A stretch of DNA of 64,000 bases from Fusobacterium ulcerans (GCF_003019675.1 NZ_CP028105.1:2682282-2746281), one strand, 5' to 3'; positions 8,572-17,927 are shown, numbered from the stretch's first letter. Numbers and translations: made by a program. The notes: generated by a model not told the origin, from the sequence alone.

Positions 8572-11094
8572 ATGTATAATAAAAGCAGATATGATAAACT
8601 TAAATATTTACTGGAGATAGGAATATTCTGTGTAGTAATATATTTTATCCATAAAGAGATGAAAATATACAGCATAAAAGATATAAGGGAATCTTTAAGG
8701 GCTATAAATACTGGATATGTAATACTTGGAGTTGGGATAGTAATAGTAGATTATTTTCTTCTTACTATGTATGATGTACTGGCATTTAAAAATGAAAAAT
8801 TAAAGCTTTCTAATTTAAAAATAATATTTACTTCATTTATAAGCTACGCTTTTGCTAATTCCATTGGACTTTCAGGCTTGACGGGATCGGGGTTGAGAAT
8901 AAACTTATATTCTTTGTGGAATGTTCCCTACAAAAGCATTATAAAAGTAATAAAATTCTGCTATGTAAGTTTTTGGGTAGGACTTTTGTGGGTAGGAGGA
9001 TTATTTCTTACATTTGAACCAGTGGATCTGAGTAGATTTAATTTTTATTTTGGAACAACAAGAGAAGTGGGAATAATTCTTTTGATAATAGCAATATCAT
9101 ACTCATCTCATAAAGTATTTTCAAAAAAGAAAAGCATTGAAATATCTGTATTCCAAATACTTATATCTCTTTTAGACTGGATAATGGTATCAGGACTTAT
9201 ATATATATTTCTTCCACATAGCGATACACTTACATTTATGAAATTTTTTCCAATATTCCTCAGTGCACAGATCATAGGGGTACTGAGTAATCTGCCAGGT
9301 GGAATTGGTGCTTTTGATTATGTATTCCTTACTTTGATGGGGAAATATTATCCTTCATCAACAATAGTGGCAGCTTTGATAATATTCAGACTTCTTTATT
9401 ATATAGCTCCCTTTGGAATAGCTTTGGTGTCTTACTGCATCTATAGAGTGATGCTGAAAAGGGGAGAAGTAAAAAATATATCTATTGTACTTGGAAAAAT
9501 GGTAATTTCTTTGATACCGCTTCTTATATCTATATTGATATTTGCAGCTGGAATAGTTCTTATAGTATCTGGAAGTATGCCACCTCTTATTTACAGAGTC
9601 AAGATATTGAAAGATGTACTTCCTGTATTTACTATTAAAGTATCGCATTTTCTTGGAAGTATAACAGGAGCAGTCCTTCTTATACTTGCCTACGGAATAA
9701 AAAAGCGGCTCAATGGGGCATATTATATGACAATAGTGTTTCTTGGAGCAGGAATAGCTCTTTCATTGCTAAAGGGACTGGACTATGAGGAAGCCTTTTT
9801 CTTGGGAGTTATACTGGCTATAATAATTCCATTGAAAAAGTATTTCTATAGAAAAACTTCTATTATAGATGAGAAATTTACTCTTAACTGGATGGTAATG
9901 ATATTTCTGGTTGTTATATCAAGCCTATACTTAGGATTTTTTGCCTACAGCAAATCAGACTACATGGATCAAATATGGTGGAAAGTACCTTTTAACAAGG
10001 AGTTCCCAAGATTTTTAAGAACGACCCTTGGTATATCTGCCACTCTTATTGTGTTTGGTGTATGGAAGCTTTTTGCTCCTGTAAATGAAATAGTAGAAAC
10101 AGACAGCAGAGAAGTGAGTGAAAAAGTAAAAAAATGTCTTTCTTTTTCAGATAACCCTGAGGGAAATCTAGTGCTGTTAAATGATAAAAAAATTGTATTG
10201 GAAGATGAAGAGGAAAGCTTTGTAATGTATGGAAAAAGTGGTAAAAGCTATATAGCTATGGGAGATCCAGTTGGAAAACCTGAAAAAGCTGGAGATTCTA
10301 TCTGGAAATTTTATGAGTTATGCAGAAAAAATAGCAAGCAGCCTGTATTTTATGAAGTGTCTAAGGATTATCTTGATTACTATCTTGATGTTGGGCTGAA
10401 CTTTTTAAAAATAGGAGAAGAGGGAGTAATTGATCTTAAAAAATTTACATTAAATATACCTCAAAGAAAGAATATAAGGTACACATACAATAAGCTTAAT
10501 AAAGAAAATATGACCTTTGAAGTTATTCCAAAGGGTGAAGGTATAAAATATATGAAAAGATTGAAGGAGATATCTGATGAATGGCTGGAAAGTAAAAAAG
10601 TCAAAGAGAAAGGTTTTTCTCTGGGATATTTTGATGAAGAATATCTGAATAACTTCCCAATAGCTGTACTGAAAAAAGATGATGAAATAATAGCCTTTGC
10701 AAATATAATGGTTACTGATTCTAAAAAAGAAGCAGCTGTTGATCTTATGAGATATTTGAAATCGTGTATCAGTGGAACTATGGAGTATCTTTTCATTTAC
10801 ATAATACTCTGGGCAAAAGATGAGGGATATGAGAGATTCAGTCTTGGAATGGCTCCTCTTTCTGGTATGGAAAATAGGGAGATAGCTCCTGTCTGGAATA
10901 AAATAGGGCTTTTTGTATTCAAAAATGGAGAGAGTTTCTATAATTTTCAAGGACTTAAACTCTTTAAAAATAAATTTTATCCTGAATGGGAACCAAGATA
11001 TATAGCTTATTCAGGAGTATTCTCAATGCCGAAAGTATTAAAAGATGTGACACTTTTAATATCAGGTGGTGTTAAAGGACTTATATCTAAATAG
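8572..11094 (+). CDS. mprF: Bifunctional lysylphosphatidylglycerol synthetase/flippase MprF
   Basis: An 840-residue membrane protein. The N-terminal half is a polytopic flippase domain (UPF0104/LPG_synthase_TM) containing SNLPGGIGAFD, a motif typical of MprF. Further membrane segments run to about residue 510. The C-terminal third is a cytoplasmic DUF2156 acyltransferase-like domain (EWLESKKVKEKGFSLGYFD; SLGMAPLSG) that would transfer lysine from Lys-tRNA to phosphatidylglycerol. The full two-domain length is present. Its usual role is to lower surface negative charge and give resistance to cationic antimicrobial peptides. AGGAGGAG precedes the ATG. It stands alone and ends at a terminator. 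Confidence 0.93.
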   Translation: MYNKSRYDKLKYLLEIGIFCVVIYFIHKEMKIYSIKDIRESLRAINTGYVILGVGIVIVDYFLLTMYDVLAFKNEKLKLSNLKIIFTSFISYAFANSIGLSGLTGSGLRINLYSLWNVPYKSIIKVIKFCYVSFWVGLLWVGGLFLTFEPVDLSRFNFYFGTTREVGIILLIIAISYSSHKVFSKKKSIEISVFQILISLLDWIMVSGLIYIFLPHSDTLTFMKFFPIFLSAQIIGVLSNLPGGIGAFDYVFLTLMGKYYPSSTIVAALIIFRLLYYIAPFGIALVSYCIYRVMLKRGEVKNISIVLGKMVISLIPLLISILIFAAGIVLIVSGSMPPLIYRVKILKDVLPVFTIKVSHFLGSITGAVLLILAYGIKKRLNGAYYMTIVFLGAGIALSLLKGLDYEEAFFLGVILAIIIPLKKYFYRKTSIIDEKFTLNWMVMIFLVVISSLYLGFFAYSKSDYMDQIWWKVPFNKEFPRFLRTTLGISATLIVFGVWKLFAPVNEIVETDSREVSEKVKKCLSFSDNPEGNLVLLNDKKIVLEDEEESFVMYGKSGKSYIAMGDPVGKPEKAGDSIWKFYELCRKNSKQPVFYEVSKDYLDYYLDVGLNFLKIGEEGVIDLKKFTLNIPQRKNIRYTYNKLNKENMTFEVIPKGEGIKYMKRLKEISDEWLESKKVKEKGFSLGYFDEEYLNNFPIAVLKKDDEIIAFANIMVTDSKKEAAVDLMRYLKSCISGTMEYLFIYIILWAKDEGYERFSLGMAPLSGMENREIAPVWNKIGLFVFKNGESFYNFQGLKLFKNKFYPEWEPRYIAYSGVFSMPKVLKDVTLLISGGVKGLISK

Positions 11095-11124
11095 AAAAAT
11101 GAAAATAGAAAGCTGATTGAAAAG

Positions 11125-11157
11125 TATAGGGATTTTAAAATCTACCCTATATTTTTT
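11125..11157 (+). terminator. Intrinsic terminator after mprF
   Basis: TATAGGG (11125-11131) pairs with CCCTATA (11145-11151), and the intervening GATTTTAAAATC is itself self-complementary. Six T follow. An outer AAAGCTG/CAGCTTT pairing extends the structure. Confidence 0.85.
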
Positions 11158-11973
<816 letters not shown>

Positions 11974-12045
11974 TATTATAATAAACTATAAAATAAATGA
12001 AGATTGTTTAAATAAAGATGAAATACAAGTGAAGATATAATTTTA

Positions 12046-12101
12046 GAATTTTTTTGATAGAGAAGACATATAAATCTTTCTAATTTAAAATTTTTAAAAT
12101 T
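12046..12101 (+). repeat. Copy A of a ~56-bp dispersed repeat
   Basis: This stretch resembles 13640-13696 (copy B), roughly four bases in five matching by eye. The shared core is TAGARAAGACAYATAAATC followed by TTTCT. Both copies follow the end of a short rightward gene. In copy A, TTTCTAATTT (12077-12086) pairs perfectly with AAATTAGAAA (12097-12106). Confidence 0.6.
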
Positions 12102-12142
12102 AGAAAACATAATGAATCACAACAACTTCACTGTTATATCTA

Positions 12143-12182
12143 AGTAATTAAAGCAGCTAGATATTCTAACTGCTTAATTACT
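12143..12182. other. Long hairpin (inverted repeat) without T-tract
   Basis: The left arm begins AGTAATTAAAGCAG and the right arm ends CTGCTTAATTACT. They pair over about 17 bp with a single bulge and one G-U pair. No run of T follows on either strand, so it is not a standard terminator. It lies between the c-subunit gene and the convergent MerR gene. Confidence 0.55.
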
Positions 12183-12332
12183 GGAAAAATATTATTCAAT
12201 AAAATTAACTAAAATTTGATATTATGAAAAGTTTGATAATTATTTCTTAGTGGTGTTTTTTAATATGATAAGCAAGAAGTCCCCACTTCAAAAATTATAA
12301 AGTAATTTTAAGTGATGAACGGTTCACTGTAA

Positions 12333-13148
12333 TTATTCTTTAATCAATATGCTTACCTTATAGAGCAGATCTGCTCTTTTTTTTATGCTTAAATTCCCTG
12401 GTTCAATTATAATATTAACTTCATCGTTTACCCGTTTGAAATTATTTTTTTCTATCCATTCTATTAACATTTTAGTGGAAACTTTATTTTCAAAATGATT
12501 TCCTTTCAATATTATAGAGGCATACTTTCCTTTGGTTAAAATTAACTCTTCAACTTTTTTATCACCTTTAATAACAATATACCCTGAACCTAGAATATTC
12601 ACATCAGCAATTTCCTGCAATTTCTTTTTAGTTATATAAAATAAAATTTGTCCATAGTATTTATCAAACAGATCTAATGTTTTTTGATTAGGAAAAGCCA
12701 TAGTTTTACGATTTTCTTTTTCATATATTTTTATTCCACTTACATTTTTAATTTCTTCTATAAAAGGAATTCCAATAGGCATTTTTGAAGTTATTTCCAT
12801 TCTTTTAAGGTGTTCCTCCAGATCTTTTTTTACCATTTTCAGCTTTTCTATATCATCGTTTATTCTTTCTAAAACATTTGCTATAAGTTCTTTATCCTTT
12901 TCAATTTCTTTGCTCCTGTCATCTGTTTTTTCACTGAAAAAGATTTTAATTTCTTCAAGAGTGAGCCCTAATTTTCTCATTGTGTTGATTTTTTTTATTG
13001 TTATTATCTGGGCTCTGGAATAGCATCTGTAATTATTCTCTTTTCTGAATTTAGGAGAAATGATACCTTCTCTGTCATAATACCTTAGTGTAGAGCGTGG
13101 AATTTTAAGAATTTTAGAAATTTCTCCAACTAAAAAATATTTCTGCAT
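12333..13148 (-). CDS. MerR-family regulator with GyrI-like effector domain
   Basis: A 271-residue regulator: winged HTH of MerR type at residues 5-70 (RSTLRYYDREGIISP; NNYRCYS), a coiled-coil dimerisation helix around 75-115, and a C-terminal GyrI-like/effector-binding domain. The architecture matches BmrR/TipA-like proteins, which bind small hydrophobic or cationic compounds and activate transcription by twisting promoters with long spacers. The neighbouring promoter at 13284-13314 has exactly such a 19-bp spacer with a dyad, so the divergent small secreted-protein gene is its likely target. AGGAGG precedes the ATG. The inducing compound is unknown. Confidence 0.88.
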   Translation of the reverse strand: MQKYFLVGEISKILKIPRSTLRYYDREGIISPKFRKENNYRCYSRAQIITIKKINTMRKLGLTLEEIKIFFSEKTDDRSKEIEKDKELIANVLERINDDIEKLKMVKKDLEEHLKRMEITSKMPIGIPFIEEIKNVSGIKIYEKENRKTMAFPNQKTLDLFDKYYGQILFYITKKKLQEIADVNILGSGYIVIKGDKKVEELILTKGKYASIILKGNHFENKVSTKMLIEWIEKNNFKRVNDEVNIIIEPGNLSIKKRADLLYKVSILIKE

Positions 13149-13283
13149 ATTTCCTCCTTAAATAAATTTAAGTACAAAATTAATATAAAATTAATAATTA
13201 AAAAATTATTATATTTATATTTAATAATAACAAATTTAGATAAAATTTACTATATTATTTAATAAAAAAATTTTTAAAAAAGC

Positions 13284-13314
13284 TTGACCTTAAACCAACT
13301 TAAAGGTTTATAAT
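13284..13314 (+). promoter_or_regulatory. MerR-type promoter with 19-bp spacer and operator dyad
   Basis: TTGACC (13284-13289) and TATAAT (13309-13314) are separated by 19 bp instead of 17. The spacer carries an imperfect dyad, CCTTAAAC/CTTAAAGG, centred between the hexamers. This geometry is the hallmark of promoters that MerR-family proteins activate by DNA distortion. It faces the small gene at 13376 and sits next to a divergent merR gene. Confidence 0.75.
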
Positions 13315-13375
13315 TAATTATATAAAGGAACAACTTATATAATACTAACAATAACTGATAACAGGAGGCAATAAA

Positions 13376-13606
13376 ATGAAAAAAACAACAATAATTTTAT
13401 CAACATTAATGGTAATGGTTTTATCAAATGGAGTTATATATGCAGAACAAGGCGATGGAAAACCTTTAGAAATGGATAAAATTGAAGTAAGTGCACAGGA
13501 AAAAACAGAGAAAATAGGAATCTTAAATGATGAAAAAACTCAACAAACAGAAGATAAATATGAATATGCACATAGCTATGCAAGAGAAAGAAGCGAAGAA
13601 AGATAA
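13376..13606 (+). CDS. Small secreted protein of unknown function, MerR-linked
   Basis: A 76-residue protein with a clear Sec signal (MKKTTIILSTLMVMVLSNGV) and probable cleavage after IYA near residue 23. The mature part, about 53 residues, is highly charged and rich in Glu and Lys, with no cysteine and no recognised domain. It ends in a Tyr/Arg/Glu-rich tail (YAHSYARERSEER). CAGGAGG precedes the ATG and a MerR-type promoter lies upstream. It may be an envelope stress or ligand-binding peptide, but no function is recognised. It is followed by the copy B repeat and a large terminator. Confidence 0.7.
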   Translation: MKKTTIILSTLMVMVLSNGVIYAEQGDGKPLEMDKIEVSAQEKTEKIGILNDEKTQQTEDKYEYAHSYARERSEER

Positions 13607-13639
13607 TTTAGATAATTTATAAATAGAAATATAACTCTT

Positions 13640-13696
13640 GAAATTTTTTATTAGAAAAGACACATAAATCTTTCTGATTTCTAAATTTCTAAAATT
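13640..13696 (+). repeat. Copy B of the ~56-bp dispersed repeat
   Basis: Partner of 12046-12101. The shared block AGACAYATAAATC with its flanking AGAAAAGA/TCTTTCT arms can form a small hairpin in both copies. Again it lies just downstream of a short rightward gene. Confidence 0.6.
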
Positions 13697-13732
13697 TACT
13701 TAAAAGTTTTAATCAACTTCTCCCAATTAAAT

Positions 13733-13793
13733 AAATGGGTGTCTCATGGAGAGTACAACAGTATTATTGCTGTATCTCAGAGCACCCATTTTT
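13733..13793. terminator. Large bidirectional terminator between convergent genes
   Basis: AAATGGGTG (13733-13741) pairs with CACCCATTT (13783-13791). Inside, ACAG/CTGT flanked by GAG/CTC makes a second stem. A T-rich tail follows on the plus strand and a weaker one on the minus strand. It serves the small secreted-protein gene and the convergent MogA/MoaB gene. Confidence 0.75.
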
Positions 13794-13808
13794 ATATTCT
13801 AAATATAA

Positions 13809-14297
13809 CTATCTTGTACAGTCAGAGGCACTTCCCACTAAAATTTCCAAGCCGTGAGAAAGAGAATCTATAATAAAAGACAGTGATTCATCAACAGCTT
13901 TTGGACTTCCAGGCATATTTATAATAAGGGTAGATTTTCTTATACCTGCTGCTGCTCTGGAAAGCATAGCTCTTTTTGTTATACTCATAGAATAAGCTCT
14001 TATAGCTTCTGGGATACCAGGAACTATCTTGTCCACTATTTCCAATGTTGCTTCAGGAGTTACATCTCTTTTAGCAAATCCTGTTCCTCCAGTAGTGAGT
14101 ATCAAATCAGCTTCATTATTATCACATATATTTTTCAATGTTTCTTTAATAAGCTCATATTCATCTGGAATAAGTATTTTTTTTACTACTTTATAACCCT
14201 TTTCAGTAACAATTTTTTCTATTACTTTAGTAGAAAGATCTTCCCTTTCTCCTCTGGCACCTTTATCACTCATACACACAATAGCAGTTCTAAACAT
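13809..14297 (-). CDS. MogA/MoaB-family molybdopterin biosynthesis protein
   Basis: A 162-residue protein of the MogA/MoaB fold. TTGGTGFAKRDVTPEAT (around residues 75-92) is the signature loop binding molybdopterin, and NMPGSPKAVDES is the second conserved motif. MogA adenylates molybdopterin before molybdate insertion; the small single-domain form is also called MoaB. The start at 14297 is supported by GGAGGC upstream and by alignment of MFRTAIV with family N-termini. It is divergent from the modA-modB-moeA-moaC unit and belongs functionally with it. Confidence 0.88.
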   Translation of the reverse strand: MFRTAIVCMSDKGARGEREDLSTKVIEKIVTEKGYKVVKKILIPDEYELIKETLKNICDNNEADLILTTGGTGFAKRDVTPEATLEIVDKIVPGIPEAIRAYSMSITKRAMLSRAAAGIRKSTLIINMPGSPKAVDESLSFIIDSLSHGLEILVGSASDCTR

Positions 14298-14464
14298 ATA
14301 TTTATGCCTCCATAACAATTTTTTTTATTATATCATATATTTCTTAGGAAAAGAATGAAAAACTATTTGAAAAATTCTTGAAATTGGAAAATAAGAATTA
14401 GAACTCTTGATATAAAATGTTAAATCTGATAGAATGTTCTAAGATAAAATAATGAGGTGATTAG

Positions 14465-15214
14465 ATGAAAAAGATTTTTACAACAATGGTAGCAGTAGTT
14501 TCAATTTTTTTATTGGCAGCATGTGGAAAGACAGAGAAAAAAGAGATAACTATAAGTGCAGCAGCAAGTTTAAATGAAGTATTATCTCAAATAGCTGAAA
14601 ATTATCAAAAAGAAAATAAGAACATAACAGTAAATATAAACTTTGGTGCTTCAGGTGCTCTTAAAAAACAAATTGAAGGAGGAGCTCCTGTAGATTTTGT
14701 ATTTTTTGCATCTAAAAAAGATTTGGAGGATTTGAAAAAGCAAAATCTAGTATCAGAAAAATTCTCTAAAGATATACTTGAAAATACTATGGTAGTAGCA
14801 GGAAGAAAGAAAATAGATGATCTGTCTGAAATGCTTGATCATAAAGTAGCAATAGGAGATCCGGATATAGTTCCAGCAGGAAGATATGCAAAACAGGTAC
14901 TTGAAAATGCAGGGCTGTGGGATAGAATGCAGGAAAATTTTGTACTTTCTAAAGATGTAAGAAGTGCTATGCAGTATGTAGATCTATATGAAGTTGATTA
15001 TGCTATGATTTACAAGACAGACAGCAGAGTTATGAAAAATGCTGAGATAGTCTATGAAGTGCCAAATACACTTCATACACCTATCATATACAGCTGTGGT
15101 ATATTAAATGATAAAGAGAGAGATGAAGTAAAAGATTTCTATAAATTCCTTACTAATAAAGATTCAATTGATATTTTTGAAAAATTTGGGTTTAAAGTTA
15201 TAAATGAACAGTAA
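14465..15214 (+). CDS. modA: Molybdate ABC transporter substrate-binding lipoprotein ModA
   Basis: A 249-residue binding protein with signal peptide and lipobox LLAAC. The mature part begins ITISAAASLNEVL, the typical ModA opening that binds the oxyanion; NFGASGALKKQIEGGAPVD and VDYAMIYKTD are further family motifs. It would capture molybdate or tungstate for ModB. Its end overlaps the modB start by 11 bases, so the two are translationally coupled. Start of the molybdenum unit; no ModE site was recognised upstream. Confidence 0.93.
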   Translation: MKKIFTTMVAVVSIFLLAACGKTEKKEITISAAASLNEVLSQIAENYQKENKNITVNINFGASGALKKQIEGGAPVDFVFFASKKDLEDLKKQNLVSEKFSKDILENTMVVAGRKKIDDLSEMLDHKVAIGDPDIVPAGRYAKQVLENAGLWDRMQENFVLSKDVRSAMQYVDLYEVDYAMIYKTDSRVMKNAEIVYEVPNTLHTPIIYSCGILNDKERDEVKDFYKFLTNKDSIDIFEKFGFKVINEQ

Positions 15215-15875
15215 ACTTGATATAAATGCTGTGTTCCTTACTTTAAAAATAGCTTCTATATCTACTGCACTGACACTGATAGCAGCGGTGCTTTTAGTGT
15301 GGGGCATGGAAAATAGAAGCAAAAAGCTTAGGAGCATAGTTGAAATGCTTATAAATCTTTCTCTTTTCATATCTCCTACAGTTTTGGGGTATATCCTTAT
15401 TATATTTTTAGGAAAAAGAGGGATAATAGGCTCGTATCTGTATGAGTTTTTCAATATTCAGGTAATTTTTTCATGGTGGGCAGGGATAATCACTGCATTT
15501 GTAGTGTCGCTGCCCCTTATGTATAATTGTATAAAAGCTGGGTTCTCTTCATTGGACTATACCTATAGAGAGGCTGGAAAAGAAATGGGAGCTTCTGATT
15601 TTCAGATACTTCGTCTGGTAATCCTTCCATTGATAAGAAGAAATATACTTGCAGGGATAGTGCTGTCTTTTGGAAGAGCATTAGGGGAGTTTGGAGCTAC
15701 TCTTATGCTGGCAGGAAATATCCCTGGTAAGACACAGACTATGTCTATTGCCATATATTCAGCAGTAGAACGTGGAGATAACAGAACAGCCAATGTACTA
15801 TTGGTAATAGTACTTGTAATAAGTTTTTGTATAATGTGTCTTTATAACTATTTTTTTAAAGGAGCAGAGAAATAA
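15204..15875 (+). CDS. modB: Molybdate ABC transporter permease ModB
   Basis: A 223-residue permease with about five membrane helices and the cytoplasmic EAA loop (YREAGKEMGASDFQILRLVILP), quoted in part: EAGKEMGASDFQ; the GRALGEFGATLMLAGNIPG stretch is characteristic of ModB. It should form the membrane channel with ModA outside and a ModC ATPase inside. No ATPase gene follows; the next gene, overlapping by one base (TAATG), is a molybdopterin-binding protein. The ATPase must come from elsewhere. Confidence 0.93.
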   Translation: MNSKLDINAVFLTLKIASISTALTLIAAVLLVWGMENRSKKLRSIVEMLINLSLFISPTVLGYILIIFLGKRGIIGSYLYEFFNIQVIFSWWAGIITAFVVSLPLMYNCIKAGFSSLDYTYREAGKEMGASDFQILRLVILPLIRRNILAGIVLSFGRALGEFGATLMLAGNIPGKTQTMSIAIYSAVERGDNRTANVLLVIVLVISFCIMCLYNYFFKGAEK

Positions 15876-16891
15876 TGAAAAAGATAGAAACTGTAAATGC
15901 AGTAGGGCATGTATTACAGCATGATATTACAGAGATAATCCCTGGAGAAGTAAAAGGAAGAGCTTTTAAAAAAGGGCATATAATAAAAGAGGAAGATGTA
16001 GAAAAGCTATTGAGGCTTGGGAAAGATCATATATATGTCTTTGAACTTGGAGATAAGGGGATACATGAAAATGATGCTGCCCTTGTACTTGGAAAGCTTG
16101 GAAAAGGTAAAAATATCAGACTGGCTGATGAGATAAAAGAGGGAAAAATAAATTTTTATGCACAAGAAGATGGTGTATTGAAAGTAGATACAGAAAAACT
16201 TCTGGAGCTGAATATGCTTGGAGAGATATCTTTTGCTACTCTTCCAGATAATATTCCTGTAAAAAAAGGAGACTTAGTAGCAGGAGCAAGGGTCATTCCT
16301 TTAGTAATTGATAAAGAAAAAATGGAAAAAGCTGAGAGCATCATTCAGACTCCCATATTAAATGTAAATAGTTATAGAAAATATAAGGTGGGAATGGTAA
16401 CTACTGGAAATGAAGTTTTCTTTGGAAGGATAGAAGATAAATTTGGAAAGATAGTTACTGATAAACTTAAAGAGTTTGACTGTGAGGTAATAGCTCAATT
16501 ACTGTCACAGGATAGTAAAGATATGATAAAGAGAAAGGCTCAGGAACTTTTAGATATGGGAGCAGAAATGCTTATATTTACAGGAGGAATGTCTGTAGAT
16601 CCTGATGATGTGACGCCATCTGCAATAATAGAGCTGGGAGGAGAGCTGGTAAGTTATGGTTCACCTGTTCTGCCAGGTTCTATGTTCCTGCTGTCATATC
16701 TTGGAGATGTACCAGTGATGGGACTTCCTGGATGTGTAATGTTTGCTAAGAGAACTATATTTGATTTAGTTCTTCCTAGGGTATTAAGTGAAGAAAAGCT
16801 TACAACTAGAGATATTATGATGTATGGAAATGGAGGACTTTGTCAGAGCTGCGAAGTATGCCATTATCCTAACTGTACATTTGGAAAATAA
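15875..16891 (+). CDS. MoeA-like molybdopterin-binding protein with C-terminal cysteine cluster
   Basis: A 338-residue protein. Residues about 170-310 form a MoCF/MogA-like domain ([23 protein letters not shown]), the molybdopterin-binding fold of MoeA. The N-terminal part differs from canonical MoeA. The C-terminus carries [12 protein letters not shown], a C-x2-C-x2-C-x4-C cluster that could bind a metal or Fe-S centre. Related proteins in clostridia are annotated as molybdopterin-binding proteins, and cofactor insertion or modification is the likely task. AAAGGAG upstream and a one-base overlap with modB show tight operon coupling. Confidence 0.82.
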   Translation: MKKIETVNAVGHVLQHDITEIIPGEVKGRAFKKGHIIKEEDVEKLLRLGKDHIYVFELGDKGIHENDAALVLGKLGKGKNIRLADEIKEGKINFYAQEDGVLKVDTEKLLELNMLGEISFATLPDNIPVKKGDLVAGARVIPLVIDKEKMEKAESIIQTPILNVNSYRKYKVGMVTTGNEVFFGRIEDKFGKIVTDKLKEFDCEVIAQLLSQDSKDMIKRKAQELLDMGAEMLIFTGGMSVDPDDVTPSAIIELGGELVSYGSPVLPGSMFLLSYLGDVPVMGLPGCVMFAKRTIFDLVLPRVLSEEKLTTRDIMMYGNGGLCQSCEVCHYPNCTFGK

Positions 16892-16902
16892 GAGGTATGA
16901 AA

Positions 16903-17376
16903 ATGAATTTTACACATTTTAATGAAAATGGAAGAGCCAGAATGGTTGATGTCAGTGAGAAAGATGAAACAAAAAGAAAAGCTGTAGCCAGAGGATATAT
17001 TCAGATGGGAGCAGATACAATCAAGGCTGTAACTGAAGGAAGAATAAAAAAGGGAGATGTCCTTTCTGTAGCACAGGTAGGAGGTATATGCGGAGCTAAA
17101 AAAACATGGGATTTGATACCTATGTGCCATAATATACTTTTGACAGGGGCAGATATAAATTTTGAGGTGGCAGATGACAGAATCTGGATAGAGGCATCTG
17201 TAAAGACTACTGGGAAAACAGGAGTTGAAATGGAAGCTCTTACAGCTGTAAGTATAGCAGCTCTTACTATATATGATATGTGCAAGGCTATAGACAAGCA
17301 TATGATTATAGGAGAAATTAAACTCATAAGCAAGACTGGTGGGAAAAGTGATTTTCTTCTGGAAGATAAAAAATAG
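16903..17376 (+). CDS. moaC: Cyclic pyranopterin monophosphate synthase MoaC
   Basis: A 157-residue enzyme that converts the MoaA product into cyclic pyranopterin monophosphate, the first step of molybdopterin synthesis. It begins [10 protein letters not shown] and contains DLIPMCHNI (active-site region) and [21 protein letters not shown], which are conserved in MoaC. AAGAGG has the right spacing to the ATG at 16903, so the ATG two codons earlier is less likely. It is the last gene of the molybdenum unit. moaA is not in the window. Confidence 0.93.
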   Translation: MNFTHFNENGRARMVDVSEKDETKRKAVARGYIQMGADTIKAVTEGRIKKGDVLSVAQVGGICGAKKTWDLIPMCHNILLTGADINFEVADDRIWIEASVKTTGKTGVEMEALTAVSIAALTIYDMCKAIDKHMIIGEIKLISKTGGKSDFLLEDKK

Positions 17377-17396
17377 AATAAAGTAAGAAATAGATT

Positions 17397-17439
17397 AAGT
17401 TTTAGGATTTTCTAAGTTGGAAGTTCTAAAACTTTTTTT
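17397..17439 (+). terminator. Intrinsic terminator after moaC
   Basis: AAGTTTTAG (17397-17405) pairs perfectly with CTAAAACTT (17426-17434), followed by a T7 run. It closes the modA-moaC unit. Confidence 0.88.
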
Positions 17440-17773
17440 ATTGTTGAAGAAAGTAAAAAAAATAAAATGTGAATAGAATAAGTGTATTAAAGATAGAGAT
17501 AAGAGATTTTAAAAAATGTCAAAAAATTAGATAAGAGATAACTTGAGAAAATATGAAATATTTAATTTAGGGAGATAAAATTTTTAGGAAGTTGAAACTA
17601 TAGGTACAGTGAAAAATTTCAACAAGGGTAAGAGGTGAATTGCAATTATTGGATATTAAAAAATTAACTCTCTAAGTCTTAAAATTTTTGAGATCATGTA
17701 ATTTTAAAAATGAAAATTCTAAAATTCATATTTTTTATATATTTAAAAATAACCTTAAAAACATATATGTATT
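17440..17773. other. AT-rich spacer upstream of the invertible element
   Basis: No gene seen. It contains one small hairpin, GTTGAAA (17591-17597) with TTTCAAC (17617-17623), without a T-tract. Confidence 0.4.
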
Positions 17774-17805
17774 GCAGTACGCCTTTGTGTATAAAAGCGA
17801 ACTTT
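17774..17805 (+). repeat. Left candidate recombination site (inverted repeat IRL)
   Basis: The site reads as a 13-bp left arm GCAGTACGCCTTT, a 6-bp core GTGTAT and a 13-bp right arm AAAAGCGAACTTT. Bases 17784-17805 are a perfect 22-bp inverted copy of 17928-17949. The left arm matches the expected partner arm at only about 8 of 13 positions. The arm-core-arm layout resembles tyrosine recombinase sites. Confidence 0.75.
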
Positions 17806-17927
17806 TTTATTGATGTTTTTATAACAATTATAACCTTTAATTTTGAATTAATCAACAATTAAATTTTTGATAAAAAATAATATGGTTAAAAACTAAAAGC
17901 TTTCTACAGAAGGAGTTTCCCCCAATT
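17806..17927. promoter_or_regulatory. Candidate invertible promoter segment (122 bp)
   Basis: Segment enclosed by perfect 22-bp inverted repeats just upstream of an autotransporter gene. It contains a near-consensus promoter on the minus strand (see 17827-17855), and no comparable promoter on the plus strand was found. Inversion would turn the promoter toward the autotransporter. That it actually inverts is inference from the architecture. Confidence 0.7.
17827..17855 (-). promoter_or_regulatory. Sigma-70 promoter pointing away from the autotransporter
   Basis: On the minus strand TTGATT (17855-17850), a spacer of exactly 17 bp, and TATAAT (17832-17827). In the present orientation it would transcribe leftward, antisense to moaC. 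After inversion of 17806-17927 it would sit at 17878-17906 facing right, with a start near 17913. Confidence 0.75.

Noticed and set aside
10450-10950. A 166-codon frame antisense to mprF
   Set aside because: It lies entirely opposite a clear MprF catalytic domain, has no Shine-Dalgarno sequence and has the composition of a reverse-strand shadow.
13809-14297. Possible Moco or molybdate riboswitch/ModE site around the molybdenum genes
   Set aside because: No recognisable Moco-RNA architecture or ModE palindrome was seen in 14298-14464.
16864-17301. A 145-codon frame antisense to moaC and the end of the MoeA-like gene
   Set aside because: Both sense genes have strong motifs; the antisense product is Ser/Cys/Tyr-rich and featureless.
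17397-17439. moaC terminator considered as part of the invertible element
   Set aside because: It lies well outside the inverted repeats and fits a plain terminator for the molybdenum unit.
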